This document shows positions 33,481 through 45,563 of a stretch of 64,000 nt of DNA, piece by piece. A model generated the notes under the pieces. That model was not told where the DNA came from, searched no databases, and saw only the letters and a program-made list of their open reading frames with translations. This stretch comes from Hanleya hanleyi (lineage: Eukaryota; Mollusca; Polyplacophora; Lepidopleurida; Hanleyidae): NCBI GenBank assembly GCA_036873755.1, contig JAVTVY010017271.1, positions 310,001 to 374,000 of the forward strand, given 5' to 3'. Positions within the stretch are counted from its first letter, which is position 1; every line of letters begins with the position of its first letter. The translations under genes and the position numbers were made by a program.

Positions 33481-34356
33481 AGCATGCCAGCGTACATGTA
33501 ATATCATCAGCAAAACCTGAAATTTTGCCTTCCATTTTAGAACCAGGGGGACGGAAACCTCAAACTTTGTCAACGGCTCGAATCTTGTTAAGGAGCGGCT
33601 TCAGAGAGAGGACATACAGAAGCGAGCTTAAAGCACACCCCTGATGGACCCCCCCCCCCCCCAACCCTCCTTAACTGAAATGGCTCCGAAACAAAACCGT
33701 TCACAAGGACAGAACTAGAGGTATCATTATACAATAGCTTAATCCAGCTTATAAAGTTTTGACTGAAACCATACTCTTTTAGCAACCAAAAAAGATATTC
33801 ATGAGAAACCCTGTCAAAGGCTTTTTCATTAAGACCCATTCTCACGGTGCGATCTGTAGTAACAACTTGTAGCATACAACTCAGTTGCATCGTGAGAACA
33901 CTCATGCGATTTTAGTCGCATGCTACAAGTCGTATGAAATAGGGCAGGTCCTCTTTTGTGCGATTAGTTGCATGCTACAAATCAGGGGATTCCCCAACCG
34001 AGTTGTTACTACAAATCGCATCGTGAGAATGGACCTTTATCAATACACAGAAAAATAACAGGTAGGTTTTGCTGGTTAATATAATCAATAACGCTCCTTA
34101 ATAAGTGACAATTATCAGTAATAGATCAACCAGGAACAGAAGCGGTCTGGTCAAGATGGACCAAGGAGCCCATCACCCTGCTCAATCTGTTACACTTAAC
34201 TTTAGAAATGATCTTGTAATCCAGGCTGAGCAGAGAAATGGGCCTCCAAAACTTAAGATTTTCAGCCCTGTTCTCATCTTTACATAATAAAGTAATATAT
34301 GACATGCGCTGAGATTCAGACAAGATCCCAGTATCAAAACATTTATTAAGGTATAT
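33481..34356 (-). pseudogene. LINE reverse transcriptase fragment
   Basis: Minus strand, from high to low coordinate: LKFWRPISLLSLDYKIISK and HLDQTA (about 34,300-34,130), then EKAFDRVSHEYLFWLLKEYGF and NFISWIKLLYNDTSSSVLVNG (about 33,840-33,700), a broken GVRQGC-like box disrupted by a C12 run (33,649-33,662), and GKISGFADDIT (about 33,525-33,495) with the catalytic ADD. These are RT palm motifs of Tx1/L1-like LINEs. A palindromic spacer (33,835-34,040) interrupts it. A parallel copy is at 35,935-36,607. Confidence 0.78.
33830..34040. repeat. Short inverted-repeat insertion in the LINE RT fragment
   Basis: TCATTAAGACCCATTCTCACGGTGCGAT pairs with ATCGCATCGTGAGAATGGACC across the segment; internal phrases (GCATGCTACAA) also repeat. 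The parallel LINE copy at 36,290-36,310 lacks it, so it looks like a ~200-bp MITE. Exact ends are uncertain. Confidence 0.55.
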
Positions 34357-34362
34357 ATTTCA

Positions 34363-34711
34363 ATTTACTTACCCCAAACAAAAAGGGGGTGTCAAAAATT
34401 TAACAATTGAATAAAGAAATTTGAGATTGAATATCTGTCCTCTGGCATTGTTCATGTTGGCTAATATCTTATCCTAGGGATTGGGCAGTTTAATAGTATA
34501 TTTGATTTATAGTCACATTAGAAAAGTTACTTCCAAATATTTCCACAATTGTCTTTTATTTTCAATTGAAGTGGATATATGTGATCATTGTGGTTTTGAC
34601 ATATAGAAGATATTTGCAAAATAATAATAATAAAATTCAATAAATAGTAAATGTTTTGTCATAAACTTGAAACAGCTAAGGAAGATGTTGTTCCAGTTAC
34701 CTCCCTTTGGA
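34363..34711 (+). repeat. Family A left arm
   Basis: Same blocks as 32,801-33,139, joined on the left to LINE RT DNA rather than endonuclease DNA. The shared spacer (to about 35,030) follows. Confidence 0.78.
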
Positions 34712-35070
34712 GTAATTGTGAGGCTGGACAGTAAGACTGTATGTAGGACTGTTATATCAAGATATTAGAAGTGTCCACATACTTTTCCAGCTGTCTCCCT
34801 TTCAGTGATTGGTCGTTCGACCCCACCATTTTAAACTAAATCGAGCATTCTCATTGGATCACTATTGATAGGAGCCACCCAATCTTCATACACAACCACG
34901 TGACTGTCTGACTCTTAGTTTACCAATGACAAAGCACGTTTTCGTGCTGGACAGTCTCAAAGTAAGTCTGTTTCTCCGGTTCAAATTGTTCAAAATGTTA
35001 TTGAATCTATCACAGTTCAACTTAATACAGCCTCACCTCCCCATTCAGACTTCCATAAGTTTTCATTTCA

Positions 35071-35418
35071 ATTACCCCGAAAAAAAGGGGGTTTCGAAAA
35101 GTTAAACAATTATGAAGAAATTTAAAGTTGAATATCTGTCCTCTGGCATTAGTCATGTTGGCTAATACATGTATCTTATCCTAGGGATTGGGCAGTTTAA
35201 TAGTATATTTGATTTATAGTCCCATTAGAAAAGTTACTTCCAAATATTTCCACAATTGTCTTTCATTTTCAATTGAAGTGGATATATGTGATCATTGTGG
35301 TTTTGACATATAGAAGATATTTGCAAAAATAAATAATAATAAAATTCAATAAATAGTAAATGTTTTGTCATAAACTTGAAACAGCCAAGGAAGATGTTCC
35401 AGTTACCTCCCTTTGAAG
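35071..35418 (+). repeat. Family A left arm
   Basis: As above. The preceding 40 bp (ACAGCCTCACCTCCCCATTC) is the LINE endonuclease fragment seen also before the arms at 32,801, 40,866 and 42,062. The shared spacer follows to 35,713. Confidence 0.78.
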
Positions 35419-35715
35419 TAATTGTGAGGCTGAACAGTTAGACTGTAGGACTCTCTGTTATATTAACAGTGTCCATGTACTGCTCCAGCTGTCTCCCCTT
35501 CAGGGATTGGTCATTCGACCCCGCCATTTTAAACTAAAATGTGTATTCTCATTGGATCCAATTTTCATACTGTCTCGGTTTACCGATGACATAGCACGTT
35601 TTCCATTTCAAAATCTGCCGTCTAACTGGGGAAATGATGTTGTTGCTGCATCAGCCGACATTGGCCCTCTGTAGAAGGGTCCAATACTATAGGCTAGCTG
35701 GACAGTTCCATGTTA

Positions 35716-35931
35716 CGGTAATTCCCCTAATAATTCAATCACAGGAAGTGCAACTTTTCACTCCATTGTTTAAGAAACAAGAATGACAAAGATACTGTGA
35801 TGCTATCAAACTGTAGAACTACCACATCTTAAAAGATAATGCACAAGAAAAGTTAGATATATAAACAATATTCTCAGATATGAGCTTTAAATGTGGCACT
35901 TCCTGTGATCGAATTATTAGGGGAATTACCG
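35716..35931. mobile_element. 216-bp MITE, TA target
   Basis: ~36-bp terminal inverted repeats, CGGTAATTCCCCTAATAATT... at both ends, flanked by TA (35,714-35,715 and 35,932-35,933). The parallel segment at 33,450-33,462 has the empty site CATGTTAAGTCTG. Related sequence occurs near 55,290-55,335 and 55,610-55,640. Confidence 0.82.
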
Positions 35932-35933
35932 TA

Positions 35934-36607
35934 AGTTTGTTTCTCAGGTTCACATTGCCAGCATGCCAGCGTACATGTAATATCATCAGCAAAACCTGAA
36001 ATTTTGCCTTCCATTTTAGAACCAGGGGGACGGAAACCTCAAACTTTGTCAACGGCTCGAATCTTGTTAAGGAGCGGCTTCAGAGAGAGGACATACAGAA
36101 GCGAGCTTAAAGCACACCCCTGATGGACCCCCCCCCCCCTTAACTGAAATTGCTCCGAAACAAAACCATTCACAAGGACAGAGCTAAAGGTACCGGTATC
36201 ATTATACAATTTAGCTTAATCCAGTTTATAAAGTTTTGACCGAAACCATACTCTTCTAGCAACCAAAAAAGATATTCATGCGAAACCATGTCAAAGTCCG
36301 TTTAGTTATCAATACACAGAAAAATACCAGGTAGGTTTTTCTGCTTAATATAATCAATAACGTTCCTTAATAAATGACAATTATCAGTAATAGATCAACC
36401 AGAAACGGAAGCGGTCTGGTCAAGATGGACCAAGGAGCCCATCACCCTGCTCAATCTTTTACACTTTTGAGATAATTTTGTAATCCAGGTTGAGCAGGTA
36501 AATGGGCCTCCAAAATTTGAGATTTTCAGCCTTGATCTTATCTATACATAATAAGGTAATATATGAAAGACACTGGGACTCTGACAAAATCCCAGCATCA
36601 AAACATT
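35934..36607 (-). pseudogene. LINE reverse transcriptase, 3' portion of a split LINE copy
   Basis: Parallel to 33,465-34,356, with the same ADD-containing end (about 35,975-35,995), a C-run at 36,129-36,138 and the FWRPI/YKII block near 36,480. On the minus strand its upstream continuation is displaced: the protein carries on at 38,490-38,417 and then at 40,830-39,764, because H6 and C4 are inserted. Removing both inserts joins RT, linker and endonuclease parts in the right order. Confidence 0.75.
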
Positions 36608-37372
36608 TCCCTACGAAGTAGGCTACAGATCGCAAATTGTCCGGTAATGAGTCAGTCAGTCAGGCAGTCAGTCAGTCCATCCAAATCCTTCCGTCGGCAA
36701 AATAAGGAGAACCGTTTACATTAGAACCTTGATTTTTGGCATAAACGTGCATTAGGGCATTGTTACCAGCAAGTTCTGATCTGAAATAATTCTGATTAAA
36801 ATTAGATTTATAATTAACACTTCAGTATATTGTTATAGATAAATGTATACTGTAGCCTTTAACGTGTATCCTATTTCACATCCAAACACTTCATCATTGA
36901 CCACATTCAGGTCAAATTACCCACTGCTGCTAAAAATACCCTGTCATCATCCTTTCCACTGTATGCCACATGGCCCTATTAAACAGAGAGTGTGCGACTT
37001 GGATTCAAGGGTTAAGACTTTGGAGGAAACTACAATTTTGACAGCAGAAATATGACCCCGCCATTTGCTGATTAGAGCGATAAAACAGGGTAGGCTAAAT
37101 GGACCCTTTTCAATGCAGTATTTCTTGGCATGGATGTGAAAATACGAGGACATACTTTGGGTTTCAGGGCCTGATCTAGACTTTTAGTTTGGGCACCCTT
37201 ACCTGGCGCAGAGTGTGATAAGTTATAGTGAAATAGGCCGCGATGTGGGACTGTCGAAGCCCATGGAAGCTGTGGGAGTATTGAATGGTCTAAATACAGC
37301 CTGATAACTTAATATTTGGCAATAGTAATTGCATTAATATAGGTTTCAGCCTGTTCAGAGGGAATTTCCTAA

Positions 37373-37404
<32 letters not shown>

Positions 37405-38416
37405 CTCATTTGGGCGCCCAAATTCATGGCGCCCAAACCCGTTATAACGGGTTCAAAAACGGCCTGGATCAGGCCCTGGGTTTTTTTTGTACCTCTTGAA
37501 TATTGACTATACATGTATATCACACTTGGATATAATTTGAACAAAAAATTACATGTGTAAACAAAATATGTCTAAATTTCTCTTGTCATTTCAAATCTTG
37601 ATCCATTTTGATTCCTTGATTAGGGGATACAGAATCACTGCCACGGAGTGTGTTGGCATGTCACAGCAATTCCGATTCACACAACGAAGCTGAGGTGGTT
37701 TAACGTTTATCAATGAAGAAAATCACCGATCAACCGCCATAAAATATAATGTGAAACAAGAAAACCGGAATAGTACATTCATCAGATTGCCGATGCCCAA
37801 AATGTGTTGTCTCATATATCTAGATAACAACGTGATGTAGAGACGCTATTTATTCGTCTTTGTACCGGTTATGCTCAGGAGAATGACATAGAATCATTAT
37901 TATCTTATGCATAGAAGGTGTTGGTCTTGAGTTGAATTACCGTAAACTACATAAATGCTACCTTTCTACTATAGTACTATATATAAAAATTTGTTGTATT
38001 GTTGGGGAAAATAATGTGATTCAAAAAGTTGTTTTGATCCTGTACAAGGGCACTGAAAACCATTAAAGAGATGTAAATGTATTTTCACACGTAAAGCTTG
38101 AAATCTACTGAACCTATATTATTCAATCTGTTTCCTTTAATTAAAAAATTGTCAAATTAAATCGGCGATCATTATTTATTTTGGAATGAAGGCGCATTAG
38201 GAGACTGTTACCAACAAGTTCTGAGCTGACCTACTTTTGATGAAAATTTCTGGTGATTTTGATGAAAATCACTGGCGATTCTGACTTGGGCGGTGCCCAT
38301 CTTAATATAGGCAGGATTTCAACTGGGGGTGGGGATTTCCAAGAGTTCAGTTCGCGTTCGAGTCCTAATGCCTACTGTACTTCGTAGGTCCTGTGACGTT
38401 AGTCACACTGCCATGT
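36608..38416 (+). mobile_element. H6 Helentron-like element inserted in the LINE
   Basis: 5' hairpin CCTAC-GAA-GTAGG (36,610-36,622), a GTCA microsatellite (36,648-36,677), 3' subterminal TACTTCGTAGG (38,378-38,388), which is the inverse of the 5' arm, then a stem-loop GTGAC-GTTA-GTCAC (38,393-38,406) 10 nt before the end. The LINE segment at 41,965-42,010 is the empty site (AAAACATT then AATTAATATACTTC). No TSD. There is no tandem array, but one core-like unit with AGAACCGTTT is present near 36,707. Confidence 0.68.
37165..37478. mobile_element. C3: 314-bp CAG/CTG-ended MITE inside H6, 5-bp target duplication
   Basis: Ends CAGGGCCTGATCTAG and CTGGATCAGGCCCTG (14 of 15 pair), flanked by GGTTT on both sides (37,160-37,164 and 37,479-37,483). 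Contains a ~25-bp T run (about 37,378-37,403) and a GGGCGCC palindrome pair. The T run makes the KKKKK stretch of the false minus-strand ORF. Confidence 0.75.
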
Positions 38417-38490
38417 ATTAATATACTTCACAAAATCGGTACCAAATAATTCTATAAAACGTAAATATAATTCTTTCGGTAGACCATCAG
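38417..38490 (-). pseudogene. LINE fragment between two insertions
   Basis: Minus strand reads LPKELYLRFIELFGTDFVKYIN, i.e. the segment following SDG in LINE RTs. Broken on one side by H6 and on the other by C4. Confidence 0.7.
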
Positions 38491-39763
38491 CAGGGGTCGA
38501 AATGTTTTTTGAGAATTACTTGTCACTGTGACAGGTAACTATTTTTTTTTACTTGTCACCCTGGTACTTCAGCTTGTCACTCCTACTGAAACTTTTTTCA
38601 CCATACTCTCATTATTTTCCAGGCATTGGAGAATTTGAAAACACATTTTTTTTCCGATCGTGAGACATTTATGACAGCGACAAATTTGTCTCCTTCCTTT
38701 AGCTCTGCATTGCCAAGATGAATGTCCTTACTCCCTGATGTTAACTCAGTGGGCTCATTTCTGCCACCAGACTGTTCCACTATTAGGAAGTTCAAAGTAA
38801 AATGTCAACAGAACGTTCAATTATGAGATTAAATTTGCTGGAACGATATTTTCTTAAGGATCATAACAGCAGGAGGGTTTTATCAACTTTTTGTGGGTTA
38901 CCCAGATTAAAAACTTGACTTGAAGAATTGAGTTTTTGGGAAATTTTGAAATTGAGTTTTACCCCCCCCCCCCCGTAGAAAAAATGAGCTTTTATCCATG
39001 GGAAAATGCGTGCCAAACACGCGCGAAAACTGAGTTATACTGAATAAATATTGTGTTCTTCAAGAGATAAGTCGAGTTCCCAAATGAAAATGTTAAATTG
39101 TTCTGACAAATTATCAAGCAAAATCATTGTTGTTGTTGCCTTCACTCGATCAACTCGCGAGTGTTAGACGTTAGCGCTTGTCCGCTTGACTGGAGCAAGT
39201 AAAAATTGGCACAGGCAACGCAACGTTTACGTTAGCTGCCCGTGTTGACAAGCATGATTTTCTTCCGATTAAAACACTCACTGACGAAGTTTTATTGAGC
39301 TCTTATTCTCCGAAATAAAACGTCAGAATCAATCAGCTTGTTCTGGTTTCATTTTCGACTTGAAGTTGCCAGGCATGAATAGTCGATAGAAATATAGGCC
39401 GATTGCGCTAGATCGTGCCAGTCAATTCATTTACTTTATCCATTAGTTTTGCCTTTCAAGCGGATCGTGTGCAAATCTAGCGGGAGATTAATCCTGCATG
39501 GAGTTTGATGTACCCGAGCTCTCTTGTTGTATGGCAGCAGGATGAATGACGAACTGAACAGAATGTCTGATGTAAATAAAACGAAACTCAACAACTGTTT
39601 CCAGGAAGACAATTCAGTCATGTTAGGCCTGTATTAGCTCGTAATTCAGTATTTTTAGGACAGAATAGTTACTTGTCGCGGCGACAGGTGGAATTTTAAT
39701 TTAGTTGTCACTTGAAAAAATGACTTGTCGGCGACAGGTAGACAGGCGTTATTTCGACCGCTG
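38491..39763. mobile_element. C4: 1.27-kb CAG/CTG-ended element, 5-bp target duplication
   Basis: Ends CAGGGGTCGAAAT and ATTTCGACCGCTG, flanked by exact ATCAG (38,486-38,490 and 39,764-39,768). Both subterminal regions carry several ACTTGTC...GACAGGT half-sites in both orientations (38,515-38,580 and 39,670-39,740), the clustered binding-site pattern of hAT-type elements. No transposase ORF. It interrupts the LINE just after the codons for SD(G). Confidence 0.78.
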
Positions 39764-40830
39764 ATCAGAATGCGGCGATGAGTAATCTTTCATGCCCCTT
39801 AATACGGTTCTTACCTCCTCCAGAGAGACTGGACTCTCGAGGAAGTCCGCTTCCTCCGAAGATAAATGAGGCAAGTCCAGCAGAAAGAAGTCAGTCATGG
39901 AGCTCGACACCGGCTTCTGAGAGTATAGCGAAGAATATAAATCTTTGCAGGCAGATGTAATATCAGCAGGAGAATTATATTCAATATTATCGACAACAAC
40001 CTTTTGCATACATTTTTTCTTTGCTTTAGCCTTTTCTTTGTTAAAAAAGAAACGAGAAAGTTTATCATAAATTAAAATTATTTGCCAATAAACTTTTGTA
40101 ATATATTTTTTAATTGAATTAACTTGTTCCCTCCTCTTCTGTGACAGGTGAGAACTATGCTCTCTGATCATATCCTTCATGGCCAACTTGCACTTCTTCC
40201 ACCAAAGATGAGAGAAGTCAGCCTTAGCATGAAGGACCGACCAGAGGTCACTCATATCCTCTAATAAAAGGGGGTCATCCAAAACAGAGGTATTACAGTG
40301 CCAGTATCCTGGTCCAGTTAATGGAGAGCCAACCAGCTTAAGGAGAAATTAACAAAAGAATGATCAGAAGATGAAGATGGAGTAATACTACAGTCCGAAA
40401 GAAACTGAATAAGGGAATCAGAGATTAAAGAAATACAATCAAAAAGACAAGATACTGAAGGACTGGACCAGGATACTGCAACCGTATTAGGGTAAGTATA
40501 TCAATATACATCTTTAAAATCACAATCAGAACATGTATAATTGAGAAATAATACAGGAACCACCCAAACTACATTAAGGGTTCCCACCTATTTTATCAAT
40601 ACGTGCATCAAAAATACAATTAAAACCACCGCCCATAATAATAGGGCAGCTATAACGTAGTTTTAATATAAAGATTCTAAAAACTCTTTCCTGTCAAGCT
40701 CACAGTCTGGTGCATAAACACAAAGTAAACTAAGTTGAAAATCATTAATAGAGCAATCACAACAGATAATGCGACCATCAAAATCACGGGAAACAGAATC
40801 AATAGATCCCATAACTAAATACAGCCTCAC
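39764..40830 (-). pseudogene. LINE linker and endonuclease portion of the split copy
   Basis: Minus strand 40,282-39,764 encodes the inter-domain linker: FNKEKAKAKKKCMQKVV, DLYSSLYS, FFLLDLPHLSSEEADFLESPVSLEEVRTVLRGMKDYSSPHSD, the run-up to the RT in Tx1/L1-like LINEs. Further upstream (40,300-40,800) decayed endonuclease is recognisable, such as the GGDFN-like GGGFNCIFDARI near 40,630. Broken by frameshifts throughout. Confidence 0.75.
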
Positions 40831-40865
40831 CCCCCCCATTCAGACTTCCATAAGTTTTCATTTCA

Positions 40866-41210
40866 ATTTACTTACCCCAAACAAAAAGGGGTGTCAAAAA
40901 TTTAACAATCTAATGAAGAAATTAAGATTGAATATATGTCCTCTGACATTGTTCATGTTGGCTAATATCTTATACTAGGAATTGGGCAGTTTAATAGTAT
41001 ATTTGATTTATAGTCACATTAGAAAAGTTACTTCGAAATATTTCTACAATTGTCTTTTATTTTCAATTGAAATGGATATATGTGATCATTATGGTTTTGA
41101 CATATAGAAGATATTTGCAAAAAGATAATAATAAAATTCGATAAATAGTAAATGTTTTGTCATAAACTTGAAACAGCTAAGGAAGATGTTCCGGTTACCT
41201 CCCTTTGGAG
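40866..41210 (+). repeat. Family A left arm
   Basis: Again directly beside the ACAGCCTCACC LINE fragment (40,823). The shared spacer follows, then the block 41,430-41,850. Confidence 0.78.
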
Positions 41211-41429
41211 TAATTGTGAGGCTGGACAGTTAGACTGTAGGACTGTGTTATATCAAGACATAAACAGTGCCCACGTACTGTTCCAGCTGTCTCCCCTTCG
41301 CATTCTGATTGGATCACTATTGATAGGACCCAGCCAATCTTCAAACACAACCACGTGACTGTCTTAGTTTACCGATGACAAGTCTGTTTCTCAGGTTCAA
41401 ATTGTTCAAGATGTTATTGAATCTATCAC

Positions 41430-42020
41430 AGTTCAACTCATCCAATCCTGTAGCTCATCCTAGCTGTCAGCTTTAGATAGTTCACTAGGCCTGGACCCTG
41501 CTGCTTCCAGCTCATGGCACAAGGGCGTAGACAAGGTGGGGGGAAATGAAAGAAAGAAGGAAACAGAAAGTACACATAGCAGAGGAGTAAATGTTTATCT
41601 TGTTACATATCTTTATCAATTGTTGCATAATAAAGAGCAAGAAAATTATTCATCAACAACATTTATGTGAAAATATTTAAAAAAAATATAGCCCATTGAA
41701 CAAAAAATTTCAACACATTGGCTGAAAAGATTTTTTTCTGAACTGTTTCACTATAAACTTTTTTTCAATTGAGATCCCAGTCTTCAGTCTTTTATTCACA
41801 AATGAGAGATACAGACTCGCAAATAATTTTCACAGAGACGCCCTAGAAATAAAGGTATGAATCTGTTACACTTTTGAGATAATTTTGTAATCCAGGTTGA
41901 GCAGGGAAATGGGCCTCCAAAATTTAAGATTTTCAGCCTTGGTCTTATCTGGGACTCTGACAAAATCCCAGCATCAAAACATTAATTAATATACTTCACA
42001 AAATCGGTACCAAATAATTC
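41430..42020. repeat. Duplicated spacer plus short LINE RT fragment (copy 1)
   Basis: ATCCTGTAGCTCATCC, GGCCTGGACCCTGCTGCTTC, GAAAGAAGGAAACAGAAAG and a LINE RT stub on the minus strand (41,852-42,010). Closely matched by 42,725-43,375: a ~1.2-1.3-kb duplication including the neighbouring family A arm. The LINE stub provides the empty site for H6. Confidence 0.75.
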
Positions 42021-42061
42021 TATGAATACAGCCTCAACAGACTTCCAAATTTTTTATTTCA

Positions 42062-42436
42062 GTTTACTCACCCCAAACAAAAGGGGGTGTCAAAAAGTTT
42101 AACCATTATAAATGGAGAGTGATTTGCGTGAGCAAATACACCGGTATAGCGTGCTAGTTCAATGAATATCTGTTGTTTATGTTGGCTAATATCTTATCCT
42201 AGGGATTGGGCAGTTTAATAGTATATTTGATTTATAGTCACATTAGAAAAATTACTTCCAGATATTTAGACAATTGTCTTTGATTTTCAGTTGAAGTGGA
42301 TATGTGATCATTGTGGTTTTGACATATAGAAGATATTAGCAATAAAATAATAATAAAATTCAATAAATAGTAAATGTTTTGTCATAAACTTGAAACAGCT
42401 AAGGAAGATGTTGTTCCAGTTACCTCCCTTTGGAGT
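42062..42436 (+). repeat. Family A left arm
   Basis: Parallel to 40,866-41,210; carries a ~45-bp extra segment near 42,120 (GAGTGATTTGCGTGAGCAAA). Confidence 0.78.
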
Positions 42437-42724
42437 AATTGTGAGGCTGGACAGTCCGACTGTAGGACTGTGTTACATCAAGATATTAGCAGTGTCCACA
42501 CACTGTTCCAGCTGTTTCCCCTTCAGTGATTGGTCATTCGACCCCGCCATTTTAAACTAAAATGAGCATTCTGATTGGATCAATATTGATAGGACCCACC
42601 CAATCTTCAAATACAACCACGTGACTGTCTTAGTTTACCGATGACAAAGCACGTTTTCGTGCTGGACAGTCCCAAAGTAAGTCTGTTTCTCAGGTTCAAA
42701 TTGTTCAAATGTTATTGAACCTAT

Positions 42725-43410
42725 CACAGTTCAACTCATTCAATCCTGTAGCTCATCCTAGCTTCCAGCCTTAGATAGTTTACTAGGCCTGGACCCTGCT
42801 GCTTCCAGCTCATGGCACAAGGGCGTAGACAGGGGGAGGGCTATTGAGGACCGAAAAAAAAAAGGAAAGAAAGAAGGAAACAGAAAGCACACATAGCAGA
42901 GGAATAAATGTTTATCTTGTTACATATCTTTATCAATTGTTGCATAATAAAGAGGAAGTAAATTATTCATCATCAACAACGCTTATCAGTAGAACTAGGA
43001 TAAGTTCACAATCGGTCAGTGAACAAAGCCACAGATTGGCGATATCGGGCTCCAAGACCTTGTGCGACTTTCTCTGACAACCAATAATGTGCTCCAATCC
43101 AATTAATTATAGCCCATTTGAACGAAAAATGTCAACACGTTGGCTGAAAAGATTTTTTTCTGAACTGTTTCACTATAAAAAAAATTTTAATTGAGATCCC
43201 AGTCTCAGTCTTTTATTCACAAACGAGAGATACAAACGCAAATAATTTTCACAGAGACACCCTAGAAATAAAGGTATGAATCTGTTACACTTTTGAGATA
43301 ATTTTGTAATCCAGGTTGAGCAGGGAAATGGGCCTCCAAAATTTAAGGTTTTCAGCCTTGGTCTTATGTTTACATAATAATATCGGACAATGGTGGGCGG
43401 CAAGATCCTT
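42725..43410. repeat. Duplicated spacer plus short LINE RT fragment (copy 2)
   Basis: Second copy of 41,430-42,020. The RT stub (minus, about 43,375-43,270) is frameshifted. Confidence 0.72.
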
Positions 43411-43800
43411 CAGGATCTATCGTTTAAATTATCAAATCTTTAGCGAGATATTCCACATTGTTAGGTAAAATTTTAACGATATTTCTTCGGTTTTGAGGCT
43501 CTAGGGAGAAAACTAAGAAAAAAACTAAAACAAACCGAGAGATGCGATTCTAGATCGAGGGGTGTTAAGCTACCTTGCTGCCGATTTTCACGCAGTTGTA
43601 TTTGATACTTTTCTTGAAATTGACATTTGAAAATGATCGGTAGAATTTACGAATAGAGCAAAATTCAAATATGAATAATAGGCTTAATTAATTTTCTTCA
43701 AAGTTTAAAGTATGAACATGTTTAGAATCCTTAGAAAACAGGCTTTCTAAAAATATATACTTTTATATACATAATCTATAAAGCAAAGGCAAAAATGAGA
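43411..43800. other. Anonymous AT-rich DNA
   Basis: No gene or recognisable repeat apart from the CAAGATCCTTCAGGATCT phrase at its left edge. Confidence 0.5.
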
Positions 43801-44215
43801 GAATTGTCACTGATCGAGTGTTGATCTGTACAGTTGGATAGCAAGTCCCTAACTTGTTCCCTCCTCTTCCGAGACAGACGAGAACTATATGCTCTCTGAT
43901 CATATCCTTCATGACCGACTTACACTCCTTCCTCCAAAGATGAGAGAAGTCAGCCCTAGCATGAAGGACCGACCAGAGGTCACTCATATCCTCTAATAAA
44001 AGGATACGGCAACCGTATTAGGTATATCTATATACATCTTTAAAATCACAATCACAACATCACTGAGAAATAATACGGGAACCACCCAAACTACGTTCGG
44101 GGTTCCCACCTATTTTATCGATACGTGCATCAAAAATACATAACAATAGGGTGGCTAGTGATGTAGTTTTAATATAAAGATTCCAAAAACTCTTTCCTGC
44201 CAAGCTCACCGGTGC
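43801..44215 (-). pseudogene. LINE linker/endonuclease remnant
   Basis: Minus strand MSDLWSVLHARADFSHLW and MKDMIREH (43,987-43,890) match 40,255-40,160; upstream (44,040-44,200) are decayed endonuclease pieces parallel to 40,510-40,700. Confidence 0.68.
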
Positions 44216-44468
44216 ATAAACACAGAATTTCACTGACTGGAATGTTTTAAATAATTAAATATGAATAACCGGGTACTCTAGATGAATATTCAACATGATG
44301 ATATCTGGCATATTACCATGATTGCTGTGCACGATTTGAGGATAACAAAAAGATATGTAAGCATCAATTTGTCCTACCAAAACACTGCTGCACATTTTTG
44401 GGGCTGTTCTATGATCAAACCTGTTGAAGTTGACTAACCTCCATTTGAACAAGCAGGGCATATTTTTG

Positions 44469-44814
44469 GATTTACTTACCCCAAACAAAATGGGGTGTCA
44501 AAAATGTGATATTAAGCATAATATATTAGAATCGGTTGTAAACGAAACAGCCGCCAACAATGTTTATGTTGGCTAAAATGTTATTCTAGGAATAGGGCAG
44601 TTTATAATATATATGAAATGATAGTCACATAAGCAATGTTGCTTTCAAATATTTCTACAATTGTTTATCATTTTAAATAGGTACAGGTCAATTGGAACAT
44701 TGTGATTTTGACATTTGGAAGAAATATGCAAAACAAGTATATAAAATTAAGTAAATTATCAAATTTTGTCACAAATTTGAAACTGCAAAGATAGAGTCTC
44801 AGTTATCTCCCTTC
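44469..44814 (+). repeat. Family A left arm, diverged
   Basis: GATTTACTTACCCCAAAC...GGGGTGTCAAAAA to TTATCTCCCTTCA. More diverged than the 32-42-kb group. Confidence 0.72.
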
Positions 44815-45563
44815 ACTGCTGAATGTAGATTATTATTGTCATTCAGGTTTTCTTCCAGTCTGATTGAACTACTGTTGCTTCGCTTTAGTGGTTCAGCGAC
44901 AGTTATGTCTAATTTTTATTAGACTGGGTTTTCTCCAGTGTGTATGGAAAGTTAAGACCCTTTATTATCCCTCAAACCTTTAATCTTGTATCAAATATAT
45001 TGAAACAAGCTAGGTCTTCAATAGTATCTCAGTGGCGTCGGAACGTAATTAAAAGTGGGGGGGCCCGGTCGACTATCACAGCCCAACAGGCGAGGGTCCA
45101 GGGGCCGCGCGGTGGTGGTGGGTGTTATAATGTTATAGGTCTTATCTTAGATAGCACCAGTCCAACATTTAACATGGCCGGTATAGAGTTCAGCCATCCC
45201 CCACTTTCAAATGTGCTCCGCGGCTCCTGTATGACAACCCATGGGTTCAGTTCAGTAAAAAACAGATGTCTGATTCAAATAAACAAGGTAGCAGTTTAAC
45301 ACACAAGTAAAATAGTTTACAAAAGATGCTAGTCTACAATAAGAATATAAATGACATTTAACAGCTATATGTAATTTAATGGTTTAGGCATCTCAGTTTG
45401 TCACCTGGCACTTCTGGTTACAATCGTACTATGCTATGTTCGGATGATGATATTTCCAGAGTAGTCTTTCACTTTCACTTTCACTTTCATTGTGAACAGA
45501 TCAATTTGAACCTCATGAATTTGACACTCATACAATATTTTCGAAATAAATATATTGTGTGTC
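44815..45563. other. Spacer with partial unclassified repeats
   Basis: CAGTGGCGTCGGAACG at 45,031 looks like the start of a CAG-ended transposon, but no matching right end was found. A (CTTTCA)4 microsatellite is at 45,464-45,490. No gene. Confidence 0.45.

Noticed and set aside
37378..37403. T run as the poly(A) tail of a minus-strand retrogene.
   Set aside because: It lies inside the C3 MITE, with no retrotransposed gene sequence or target duplication of its own.
45031..45300. CAGTGGCGTCGGAACG as the left end of another CAG/CTG element.
   Set aside because: No matching right end or target duplication was found nearby.
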